Positions 21,466 through 32,100 of a stretch of DNA of 64,000 bases are shown piece after piece. The DNA is from Diprion similis (Eukaryota > Arthropoda > Insecta > Hymenoptera > Diprionidae). Within the stretch, counting starts at the first letter, position 1. The number at the start of each line of letters is the position of its first letter. Both the position numbers and the translations under genes were made by a program. The notes beneath the pieces were generated by a model. The model saw only the letters and a list, made by a program, of their open reading frames with translations. It ran no database searches and was not told the DNA's origin. Where the stretch lies: positions 25,076,001 through 25,140,000 of the forward strand of contig NC_060112.1 of assembly GCF_021155765.1 (NCBI RefSeq), given 5' to 3'.

Positions 21466-23033
21466 TCACTTCAATAATTTCTTTCCCATAAATTTAATGA
21501 ATTTCGGCGCAACTCCAGGAAAGGCGACATTCCCTTCGTCGTCGAGGATTTCAGTATACTTTTTTTCAACCAGAACCTCAAACCCGTTGCGGCTGGCCAC
21601 AATCTGGGCTGCAGTAGCGGCAAAAATTGACTCTGTCGCGGGTATCTGATAGGCCTGACCAATGTCGGTGCTGAAAGCGAAATCGATTTATTAGCTAAAA
21701 TGAATGAGTTACGACCGACGCGCGACGTAAGATTTGCCAAGAAATTAGCATCGTCACTTGTAGTACGAAGTATGTGGCGAGTCGCAGGTTTAACATGACG
21801 AAAGACGATGGCCCTTATGGTCGGCACATTGCAAGCGCTTCCGCATGCCACCCACGCTCTGGCACGAAAGTTCGTCTAATCGGCGTAGAGGCCAAGTAGT
21901 TCGATTGGAGTAAAGTCATTACGTAACGAGGTAAGGGGCTCAAGTGATGTGCCCCTGCTTCGCCATCTGCACACGATCAACAAATTTAATAATGCCACCG
22001 ATACTGACCGTGCCTGAAGAAGGGCGTCTGCAATGCCCTGCCCTCTGTAACTGGGATGGACGCTGAGGCCGCGTGCAGTAAGATATATATCAACCCCGTA
22101 TATTTTGGTCACATCAACGTCAGCCCTAAACCGAGATGCCACTCGTGCTATGCTGTTCATCTGTTTTGATCGTACCTACGCAATAAGAAAATAATGGAAT
22201 CGATGACTATAAGAATTACCTTGGAAATGGCAAAGTTTTGAAAGTATGCAAAATTTGTGACGTGCTAACACCCGAGTGAGAAACGTATTCAAACAAAAAT
22301 GTGATAGCACAAAGGTGAGCAACGTCTCACTGATTTGTGAAACTAAACCGCTTCCCTCTGAATGGGCAAGTCCCCATTCAACTTGATTAGCTCCGGATGA
22401 CCTTTTCAAACCGTTGTCTTGACATTTTTTGACCTGCTTTTACGTCCAATACATTCTTAGGGTATCCAAACATTCAGCTCTCATCTGACTCTACCCAATG
22501 ATCCGAAAATATGTTGCTAGAAGTAGAAACAAAAATCACCTCCATCTTGCTTCTCGGTTTATCCTTGTCCTCCTTCGTCACAACGGCGAGGACGTTGGCT
22601 CCAACAATTTCAGGCTTCTCATCGGATTCGAAATTCTCCCTGATAGCAACGACGCTGACCCCCTGACGAAGCGACTCCTTCCATACTGTACGAAATTCTC
22701 TGATGGCTATCGGGTCGCTCAGCAAATCTATTCGTTGTATGATAATTAGTGTTATTCCACCCAAAGTAACAGGTCTCACTCACTTAATTTTCTCTTACTC
22801 TGGCTTACGCATAGCGTTTCTTCGGAGGCGAAGTATTTTGTCATAAAGTCGACTAATTCTTCCTCCATTGATTCGGGGACCTCTTGAATTATGAATCTCG
22901 GTACTTCTCCACTCGGCATCTTTTTCCGACCGTCAACGACGCGCCAAACACGCTCTGGACCTTCCGGCCGCTTCCAGTACAGCCCAGACAGGTCGATGTA
23001 ATCGACGTACTTCTCACCGTCGTCGGTCTGCAT
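21466..23033 (-). CDS. GNAT-family N-acetyltransferase, tandem copy 2
   Basis: Exons 23033-22799, 22727-22540, 22175-22009 and 21670-21466 have exactly the lengths and phases of copy 1 and give 264 aa. The start MQTDDGEKYVDYIDLSG and motif A with RGQGIADALL are intact. Differences from copy 1 include FAATAAQ for FTGTASQ at the start of the last exon and RFRADVDVTK for RLTAEVDTTK before motif A. The 5' flank (23034-23105) present here is missing in copy 1 and kept in copy 3, so it is ancestral. Below the stop the sequence matching copy 1's poly(A) signal reads AATAAG, so 3' processing may be weaker or use another site. The role is as for copy 1. Confidence 0.85.
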
Positions 23034-23829
23034 TTCCCGATGATTCTGATCAGAATTCCAGATTTCTTGGACGCAGCTTCCTCCTCGTTTCTACTGTAAT
23101 GTCCTTACAAGGGTTGCGGATGAAGTTTGACCGTGCGAGTGGAATACCGGAAACCCTCTGCTCTCTGTTGATCAATATTTTCAACATTCATGAATAATTT
23201 CAACAGGTTGTTTCGAGGTGCACCATGGGCTGTACATACCCTTAGATCATTTCTGAAAATAGAGATAATAATAGAGTAAGCAAATGCAGGGTGTAATGCC
23301 CCGATTCACTGTTTGGCCGCTGGTGGTTGAGACGTACATTTTTTTTCTCGCGTAGTCGTGAGCATAATGACAATTTTATTCAGAATCCTCTCGACGTTAC
23401 CGCATCTGTTTAAATTGGTTTGCCCAGGTTCCCTCGATAGGACGACGTACCACCACTGAACTCTGTATAAGGTAAGTGTACCAGTTATCGACCTGTCCCA
23501 CTTAATGACCATCATTGATTGTGTCTATTTAATTCTTACTTCTAGACTTAGAAAAAAATTGATTTGTAGTGTCTAACCCTCTAGCAATTGGTTTTAGTCA
23601 TCGAAAAAGTTACAATTTGTGCCGCCATTTTATGATTTTGGAAAATAAAAGTGTCAACAGCTGGGTCTAAACGTGTCAATTATGGTCAACGATCGCTACC
23701 AAGCAAAAAAATAATCGAACACGACTCGATTGATTTGGTAAAAATTAATCGATCAATCGATTGTTTCGTATTTTTTTAAAACGGTGTATATGAGACCGAA
23801 ATTTCGAAAATTTCTGTATATAGTCTTAA

Positions 23830-24615
23830 CCCTTCGTGTGAACACTCAATTTTTCGCTACGCGGTGTGAATACTGGGTCTTTTAGGGAACAGTCGAGTTT
23901 TTGGAGTTTTCCATGCTTTGAAAAAATTTGAAAAAATTCTGGGTTACTTCTTGAAGTATCTACTATATGGCCCAGAAGTTGATAAGGTCAAAAGTTTAAA
24001 CCCGTTGTTAATAAAAATTCAAGAAAAGTCGAAAAAGTGGAAAAAACGGAATTTTGTTAAAAAATTCAGAACTTTACAATAAACAAATATAAAAAAAAAG
24101 GGTCGTAGGCTTTTTTAGTTTAGACTATAAGCTTTCAAAAGAATATAGTGTCTTTAGCACGGGCTCCAAAAAGTTGAATTATTTCAGGACCTGAAGAATG
24201 GGGATTATTTTATGGATTCAGGCATCTCATAATAAACTGAACGGCTGGAAAGGAAGCAAGTTTTTGAGGTTAAAGTCCGTGAAAATAGCCACAAGACCAT
24301 CAGATTGCATAAAACATTTATTATAGTCGTGAGAAAAGAGAAGAGTACGAGAAAAGTAAAAAATAACGCCATTTACTTACCTTCGAAAATACTAACGCCG
24401 TGTGAACACTGACCCTTTTAGGGAACAGACGTGACTCGAGCTGGCTGGCGTTTCCAGGTAGACTGCCAGACTCGGGCGTCCTTTGGGCCCTTAGTGCCCA
24501 CTAATACCTAAATTTTTTAGGGGGGGTACCCGAAGACCGGCCTCTATTCATAAGCGGGAAATCCAAGTTGGAAATTTCGACTGTTCCTTAAAAGACCCAG
24601 TGTTCACACGAAGGG
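23830..24615. mobile_element. 786-bp piggyBac-type MITE in unit 2
   Basis: The terminal inverted repeats are CCCTTCGTGTGAACACT at 23830 and its exact complement at the other end (24599-24615). TTAA stands on both sides (23826-23829 and 24616-24619). Unit 1 has the empty site (near 18215), so this is a clean insertion with the TTAA duplication typical of piggyBac elements. Inside, a GGGTCTTTTAGGGAACAG-like segment occurs three times: near each end in inverted orientation and again at about 24409-24430. No transposase frame is present. It inserted after units 1 and 2 separated, or was lost precisely from unit 1. Confidence 0.9.
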
Positions 24616-25158
24616 TTAATAACGGAAGACTTTTTCGAATATGTTCGAATTTCAAGTGAAAATGTTTAATTGTCTTTCACTTATTCCATGAAATAGGTGT
24701 AAAGTGAGGCTCGAGAAAATAATAATCATGTAATAACCATAAAATGATATAAGTGTTGATTCATTATGATCGAAATTAACCGTACTTGCCAATATTTGTT
24801 TGGTAGAAAAGATATTCATTATTGTACAGAAGAGAATCTAAACACCTCGCTCATGTCGGTTACGACTTAAAAGTAACGACCTTTTCTTGTACAGAGCTAT
24901 CTAACTTCGCGCAATTCAAACGTGTACGTGCGGTGTGTATGCACACATCACGTGACCGATCGCTCTATTAGCGATTACAGTGAATAGATCTGTACAGGAA
25001 AGGTGTGTGCGAAAACGATATAAATTTACTCTTATTTCAACAATAAGATAACAAGAATAAATAATAAATAACTCGAATGACACCGAACACGTGGTGCAGT
25101 CAGAAACGGCTCTGCTGGATAAGTGCAGAGTCGCCGAATTGTTTCGGGCTTGACGACA

Positions 25159-25243
25159 ATGTTGATTTTTCTTCTTCATTCATTTCTGCACGCAATATGT
25201 TTCTTTCGTAATCTGCATTTTATAAGTGCATCAATCGAGTCAA
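25159..25243 (+). CDS. Possible signal-peptide exon (unit 2 copy)
   Basis: Identical to the unit 1 copy at 18919-19003, including the ATG context, hydrophobic leader and the GTAAGAT donor. If unspliced the frame stops at 25356 and differs from unit 1 beyond position 25300. Identity at every base gives no information on coding constraint by itself. Unit 3 does not reach this segment. Confidence 0.25.
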
Positions 25244-27236
25244 GTAAGATTGATTACGAAGCTCTGATCAAAGACTTCGCAAGGAAAAAAGTAGGAGAAA
25301 TTTATTATTACCTGCCACGTATCGAGGGTCTTCGATACGTTTCAATCGTTGACTGAGAGTCCTGCGTGTCCTCGACGCCAACTTACCAAATTCTGTCGCA
25401 TTGCACTCCCACTGTTGCCATATAGCACGGAATTAGAACGGGATCGCGTATTTCCGCCAGGCAGCGTATAGTACGGCACTAATAGTAATTAACCTTTAGA
25501 CTGCCGGAATTTCATAAGCCACAGTTCCCTAATAGTGTGCCTATATCTTAAATATGACTTGTACAAAGTTCCGATTACACGTAGCGGTTATATTTAGGCG
25601 TTCCGTCGGTTAACGGTAGGGAAAAATCCAAAAGTTGTAGTTTTGCATAAGATCTGGATGTGGGGTTTTTGGGATTACTGATAACGAATCAGGAATCTGA
25701 TTTTCAAAATTCAATATGGCGGACAAAAATCCAAAAAGTCAGTCTACGCAACCATACTGGATCCACCAGAACGAATTTTGTAATTTTGAGTTCAGATTCG
25801 TGGTCAGTGACTTCGAGAACCCTCGAATGCCGAGTTTCATTTAAATCGAGTGACTTCGGATTTTAGTCCGCCATCTTGAATTTCGAAATTTCAAATTCAG
25901 ATTCGCAATCAGCGATCTCAAAAATCCCTGGTAATCTGATTAATGAAATTGTTTGCAGTTCGTCTGTAGATGATTCTAGTGCAGTTAGAATTGATTGATA
26001 GTAAAGCGATTTTTTTTTTTTTTTCTAATAAAATAATAAAAAATTCTGCATGCATGTAGCCGACAATTATATATAAGGTTCAATATTTTCAATAAATTCC
26101 GACACATATCGATAGAGAATCGTTTGTAGGGCAATAATTGATTGTTGCAACTGTATTATAGTCAACCTTTAGAATCCGCTATGATTTCGGTTTCCAAAAT
26201 CAGTCAGTGAGCTAAAAATGAATATATCACAGCCAACACTCGTCAGGTACTTTGTTTTTCTGTCGACCAGAATACTACCACCAGGCACTAATGTATATAC
26301 CTTGTGAAAAAATAAGATGAACATTATTCGTACGTATTAAAATTTCTTTGAGCATATCGACGCTGGAAATTTTTAAATCCGACAAAGAATACGTCATTCA
26401 TGCAAACTGAAAAATGAGTAAGTAATTCCCTAAAAAATGATAGAAATTGAATTTCAGTCATCATCTTCTCACTTCCTAAAACATGAGAATAATTTATGTC
26501 CACATAGGATTCACCATTTTGAATTTTATGACTGTCGAACATCTTGCGAGTCGTCAGCCGATTTATACTCCCTTGGACTCGTGCTTACACTCAGCCCCGA
26601 ATCTACGATTTTTCCGAGGGAGGCAAACATTTGACATTGGCCCCCCTCACCTCCATCACTTGAGTTTAATGATTTCGAAAAACTCACAAAGCAAATCCAA
26701 GTATCTACTTGGTGAAGCAGGTAGAATTTTTGGGTGAGATGAAAACACTTGAATTTTGCAATCTTCATGAGGTACTTATTTACCGTCTAGTATTGCTATA
26801 ACTTTACACGTCAAGCTTTTCTTTTTGCAAAGAAATCTACATATTACGTCATCAAAGTTTGTCTTATAAGCAGTTTTGTTTTCAATGGGCTATGTGGTAA
26901 AAGGTAAAAAATAACATTACGTAATACTTAAATGACTCCATAGGTAAAATGGTCAATTTCCCATTTCTATTTTAAACTCAGAAAAACTATCAAACATCAT
27001 TATATAAGTCAAAGTAACAATTTACAATATGATCCCAAACTATATTAGTTTAAGAGAATAAATTCATTAAGTAACGGAACGATTTTGATATTGATCTGAT
27101 AAACCTTTTCAAGGTTTAGGGTAACCACATTGCTCGCCCTTCACTTGACCAAGATAATCACATTTCAACCATGAAGTAACCAGATAATCAAATTTATGCA
27201 TGTTCATAAAACACGGCTACATTTTTTCTCAACAGA

Positions 27237-29133
27237 TCGGATGATAGTAGCCCGATACGTATTCCTCTTTTGCAAAGGTCCCCGGAAAGGAGTGCAATCG
27301 TTTGATTTCTCTGCAGAGTAGTAAAATGGATATCCAAAAATAAGATATCTTTATTCGGAATGAAGTTTGGGAAAAAAATGCAAACAATCGATACATCCTT
27401 TTTCACCAAAAGCAAGAATATTGCAGCATTCACTTCAATAATTTCTTTCCCAGGACTTTCATGAATTTCGGCGCAACTCCAGGAAAGGCGACATTCCCTT
27501 CGTCGTCGAGGATTTCAGTATACTTTTTTTCAACCAGAACCTCAAACCCGTTGCGGCTGGCCACAATCTGGGATGCAGTACCCGTAAAAATTGTCTCTGT
27601 CGCGGGTATCTGATAGGTCTGACCAATGTCGGTGCTGAAAGCGAAATCAAATTATTAGCTGAAATGAATGCGTTACGACCGACGTAAGATTTGCCAAGAA
27701 ATTAGCATCGTCACTTGTAGTACAAAGTATGTGGCGAGTCGCAGGTTTAACATGACGAAAGACGATGGCCCTTATGGTCGGCACATTGCAAGCGCTTCCG
27801 CATGTCACCCACGCTCTGGCACGAGAGTTCGTCTAATCGGCGTAGAGGCCAAGTAGTTTGATTGGAGCAAAGTCATTACGTAACGAGGTAAGGGGCTCAA
27901 GTGATGTACCCCTGCTTCGCCATCTGCACACGATCAACAAATTTAATAATGCCACCGATACTGACCGTGCCTGAAGAAGGGCGTCTGCAATGCCCTGCCC
28001 TCTGTAATTGGGATGCACGCTGAGACCATATGCCCCAAGATATTTGTCAACTCCGTATATTTTGGCCATATCAACTTCAGCCGCTAACCGGAATTGAGAC
28101 CCCATCACGGTCTTCATTTTCTTTGTTCGTACCTGCGCAGCAAAAAAATAATCAAATCACTGACTTCGAGAATTAACTTTGAAAGAGAGAAATTTGTAAT
28201 GTATGTAAAATTTGTAACACGCGCTCAAACAAGAACTTGATTCAACAAAGGTTCGAAACGTCTCACTGAGTTGTGAAACGAAATGAGTTATGTACATCTC
28301 AATGGGTAAGTCCCCATGGTGCAGAAATAAATTTGAAAACACTGAATCTTAACTCAAAACTCTTTGTTCTTATGAGCAATGTCAGACAAGACATTATTCC
28401 ACTAGTTTTTCGTAAAAAAAATCTATGTCACTTGACTCATTCTAACTCGCAATAGCTCGATTTATTTGTAAATGACCTCCGGAAAATAACTGACCACCAA
28501 CCACTACATCAGGATGTCACCCCGCTCTACCCAATGATCCGAAAATATGTTTTATTACGAGTAGAAAAGAACACCTCTATCATGCTTGTCAGTTTATCCT
28601 CATCCTCCTTCGTCACAACGGTGAGGACGTTGGCTCCAACAATTTCAGGCTTCTCATCGGATTCGAAATTCTCCCTGATAGCAACGACGCTGACCCCCTG
28701 ACGAAGCGACTCCTTCCATAACGTACGAAGTTCTTTAATGGCAATTGGGTCGCTCAGCAAATCTATTCGTTGTATGATAATTAGTGTTATTTCACCTAAC
28801 GTCACAGGCCTTACTTATGTAATTCTTTCTTACTGTGGCTCGCGGTTATCGTTTCTTCGGCAGTAAAGTATTTTGTCATAAAGTCGACTAATTCTTCCTC
28901 CATCGATTCGGGGACCTCTTGAATTATGAATCTCGGTACTTCTCCACTCGGCATCTTTTTCCGACCGTCAACGACGCGCCAAACACGCTTTGGACCTTCC
29001 GGTCTCTTCCAGGACAGCCCAGACAGGTCGATGTAATCGACGTACTTCTCACCGTCGTCGGTCTGCATTTCCCGATGAGTTTGATCAGAATTCCAGATTT
29101 CTTGAATGCAGCTTCCTCCTCGTTTCTAATGTG
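27237..29133. repeat. GNAT array, repeat unit 3 (partial)
   Basis: The third unit contains the GNAT gene and about 65 bases of its 5' flank. Similarity to unit 2 ends after CTTCCTCCTCGTTTCTA at about 29127-29133 (unit 2 position about 23090). The long intergenic segment with the E-box block is absent here. Unit 3 is the most diverged in its introns, for example intron 2 at 28133-28574. Confidence 0.75.
27430..29068 (-). CDS. GNAT-family N-acetyltransferase, tandem copy 3
   Basis: Exons 29068-28834, 28762-28575, 28132-27966 and 27634-27430 again have lengths 235, 188, 167 and 205 nt, giving 264 aa. It starts MQTDDGEKYVDYIDLSGLSW. Near the end of exon 1 it reads FTAEETITAS where copies 1 and 2 read FASEETLCVS, and before motif A it has KYLGAYGLSVHPNYRGQG. 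Motif A is intact. A canonical AATAAA on the minus strand lies at 27350-27355. The last intron keeps the GC-rich conserved sequence seen in copies 1 and 2. Function is as for copy 1; the amino acid changes cluster next to the acetyl-CoA loop and in exon 1, so substrate range may differ. Confidence 0.85.
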
Positions 29134-32100
29134 AAGAACTTCCGTTGATTAAAAGTTTTAACACTCACCGACCATTTCAAGAGATATTTTCCTAGTGCAC
29201 TAGAGATTGTATGTTCGGGTTAACATATCTTCTGTAAGTTACGAAAACAAATGATAATCTTATCAGTAATAACGTAATATTGAGAACCATACGCTAGATA
29301 GTATACATATACATACGAGAGTGTCCTTTGTATTGTTAACGTATCAAAACAACTGGAAAAGGATGATTTTTGTGTAACTTTAGCATCACTTTCAAGGAGT
29401 CCGCTTTTCAAAATATGAGCCTGTTTTGTTTATTATAGTATACTAATTTCTAGACAGTCCTAAAGATGCGAAGTAAGAAATTTTTCCGGAACGAGCATCA
29501 TTCCAGTAACGTAGCTAACTTCAACCTTGTAAATAAATGTGCTGAGACAACTACCGATTTCTTCACTCAAGAGAAAAAAATATTGATCAAAACAGTTTCC
29601 AACTCCGCCAGGGGCAGCGTTGCCAACCTATCAGACGCATCTCTCTTTAAATGGCGCCAAAACAATTTCTCAGATTTCTTATTTAGATTGCACCACAATA
29701 AGTTTTCATGTTTCTCATTTTCAAGAGTAATTTTTGACGGTATCGAAACACAATAAGTACAGGAATACATAATATACCTAATTTTTTCGCTTTATAATTA
29801 TAAGATGGACAATTTTCCTAGAAATATAATTATAATGATAATTATCGAATGAAGCAACATGGACAGATTTACATTCTACAATCTGAATAATTATTGCAAA
29901 GATCGTAAGAACTTGTGCTTGTATAATATGTTTTTATTTTCAATATTTAGGACCACCAACTTGTGACGTCGGATTGGGAACTCCACCGGAATCTCCGGAG
30001 AAGTTTTATTCTTTGGGTTAGAATCTTCACTGGAGCCTGGCGACTGATCAGGGATTGGATCTGATTCTCCCGGCCTAGTTTTTTCCTAACTGACCCTCGA
30101 ATAATTGAGTGCCTGAGTAGTGACCTGCGATCTTAGTACTCGGGGGTTCGAAGGCGGAGAATGTACTACAGCTGGTTGTTTTTTTGTGATGAGAAACTTG
30201 ATTCGACACTCCTTCAGATAAATCGGATGAGATTTTTGTGGTGGTTTAATAGTTACGTATTACCATATTTTTTATAACGCATAATGCATTGATTTCTGCG
30301 TTTTTTATACCCATAAGCCGCACCAAGGTGGCCTTTTTTTGACAGGTTACTTCATAGTTATGTTGCAATTAGATTGCACTTTTTCAACAGGAAAAAGTAA
30401 ATGTGACAAAATTTTAGGTAAAAATACAAGAAGCTTTCCTCCATCAAATTATAATATATAAATATGTACACATACGTATAGTATATATGTATACACACAT
30501 ACGGTCGTTCCTGCTGACTTCTCAAAAAGCGGCCAAAAATGAAATATCATTACCCACTTTTTCAATAAGCGGGCAAAAATGGGGTGAGGGTGAAAACTTG
30601 GAAGGGCCAATATTTTGAATGGCCGAAATATCTAAATTCCAAACATGCAATAATCAAATAACTAAAGATGAACTGTTGGAAATTTTGATTTCCGAAAGTG
30701 TCACTGGTTAGAGTGACTACTAATCAGTGACACTTTCAAGACACAAGATTTCGAACAATTCATCTGTCGTTACTTTATTTTTACATGTTTGAAATTTCCA
30801 TATTTCGGCTATTCAAAAGATTAACCCTTCCAAGTTTTCACCCCCACCCCGAAAATGAAATATTATTGCCCGCTCATCCAAGCCGGTCAAAAATGGTCAT
30901 TTTAGGCCAGCTCAAATAGGTCTGAAACACGCAAAAATCAAGCACGTGTTGCAAAAATTTACTTTTGAAACGATGCATTCTGCGCTGTTGAGATGTTGCA
31001 TCTGCAGGATGTGGCTTCGTTACAATGAAGACACGAAAGTGAAACAGGAGTTTTAATACCAATTAGTTTTATTAAGAATTAAAGATATGTTTTTAAATAT
31101 TTATTCCTTGAATAGAAAAACGCTTACAAATCTGGATACTAAATAATATTTCAGAGTTAGGATGGAAGAATTGCTTAAACAAATTGTTTTTTCCACCGAG
31201 CTGGGTCTCCTTGAGAGTGTGGTCTAAGTATACACCGCTGTGTATTGGTTGCCTAGCATTTGGAGCTAATCCGTAGATCTATGTCTTACATGAGAACTTG
31301 AATTTTTGTTGTGGTGAATCCTATTTACTTATTACTATTGATTATGTTTATTTGAAAGGTTACATAGACGGTTATTTAATACTACGTGGTTATTATAATG
31401 TTTCCGATTTAGTATTCTTATTGCTTCCCATCACAAGATTATCCCGTGAGCTAGTTTAATCCTCCTGCACGGGGGGCACACCCGCGGGTAATTGGTTGCA
31501 TGGTTCGACAACAGGAATTTGTAACGTTAACTACGCCCTTGTGTTGCCTATAATACGGCGTTCTAGGTATGGTTCTTTGGTTTATTCTAGATGATGATGG
31601 TTATAGGTTAGGGAACCCTTCAATTGTCATTTAATATTTAATAGTAATAATAGTTTAATAGTATACATGGCTCTAATACTCCGTGTTTGCAAACGGTGTT
31701 ATTAAGCATTATGTAATGGTGGTTAGTGACCCGTAGTGTTAAAAGTGATTAAGTTGATATGGATGAATGATATGGCTTCCTGTAGGTCCATGAGTCTTGC
31801 AGTATGTTTTCAATGCTGTGGATAATGGTATTTGTCATTATTTTCATCTAGGGGTATTTCAATTCGTTAGGTACTAGTTTAATACTTCCTAGTTGCAAGA
31901 TTCTCGTACTTAAGGTTGGGTTAGTTGGTAGTAATGATAAATAATTATAAAAATCGGTAAAATATATGGATGTTCCGGTCGGACGTTACAAACTTGTGAA
32001 ATAAGTGCGTTTGAAAATTGTAGACGCTATATAATTGGCGCATATTTTCTCAGGAATCTCACAATTGATGGATTTTTAATCCGTTCACTCGTTTGACTTG

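Larger units (their letters stand above)
21329..27236. repeat. GNAT array, repeat unit 2
   Basis: Direct repeat of unit 1. The GNAT stop codons of units 1 and 2 are 5519 bases apart and the start codons 5530 apart. This unit carries the 786-bp element at 23830-24615 that unit 1 lacks, which explains most of its extra length. Its start is marked by the string ACACGGCTACATTTTTTCTC, which recurs before unit 3. Confidence 0.8.

Noticed and set aside
21471-21851. 126-aa minus-strand frame covering the last exon of GNAT copy 2
   Set aside because: It is the wrong frame. The exon reads in another frame as the GNAT C-terminal lobe joined in phase to exon 3.
30140-30170. GGGGGTTCGAAGGC resembling a tRNA T-loop
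   Set aside because: No matching acceptor stem or A-box upstream; no cloverleaf can be formed.
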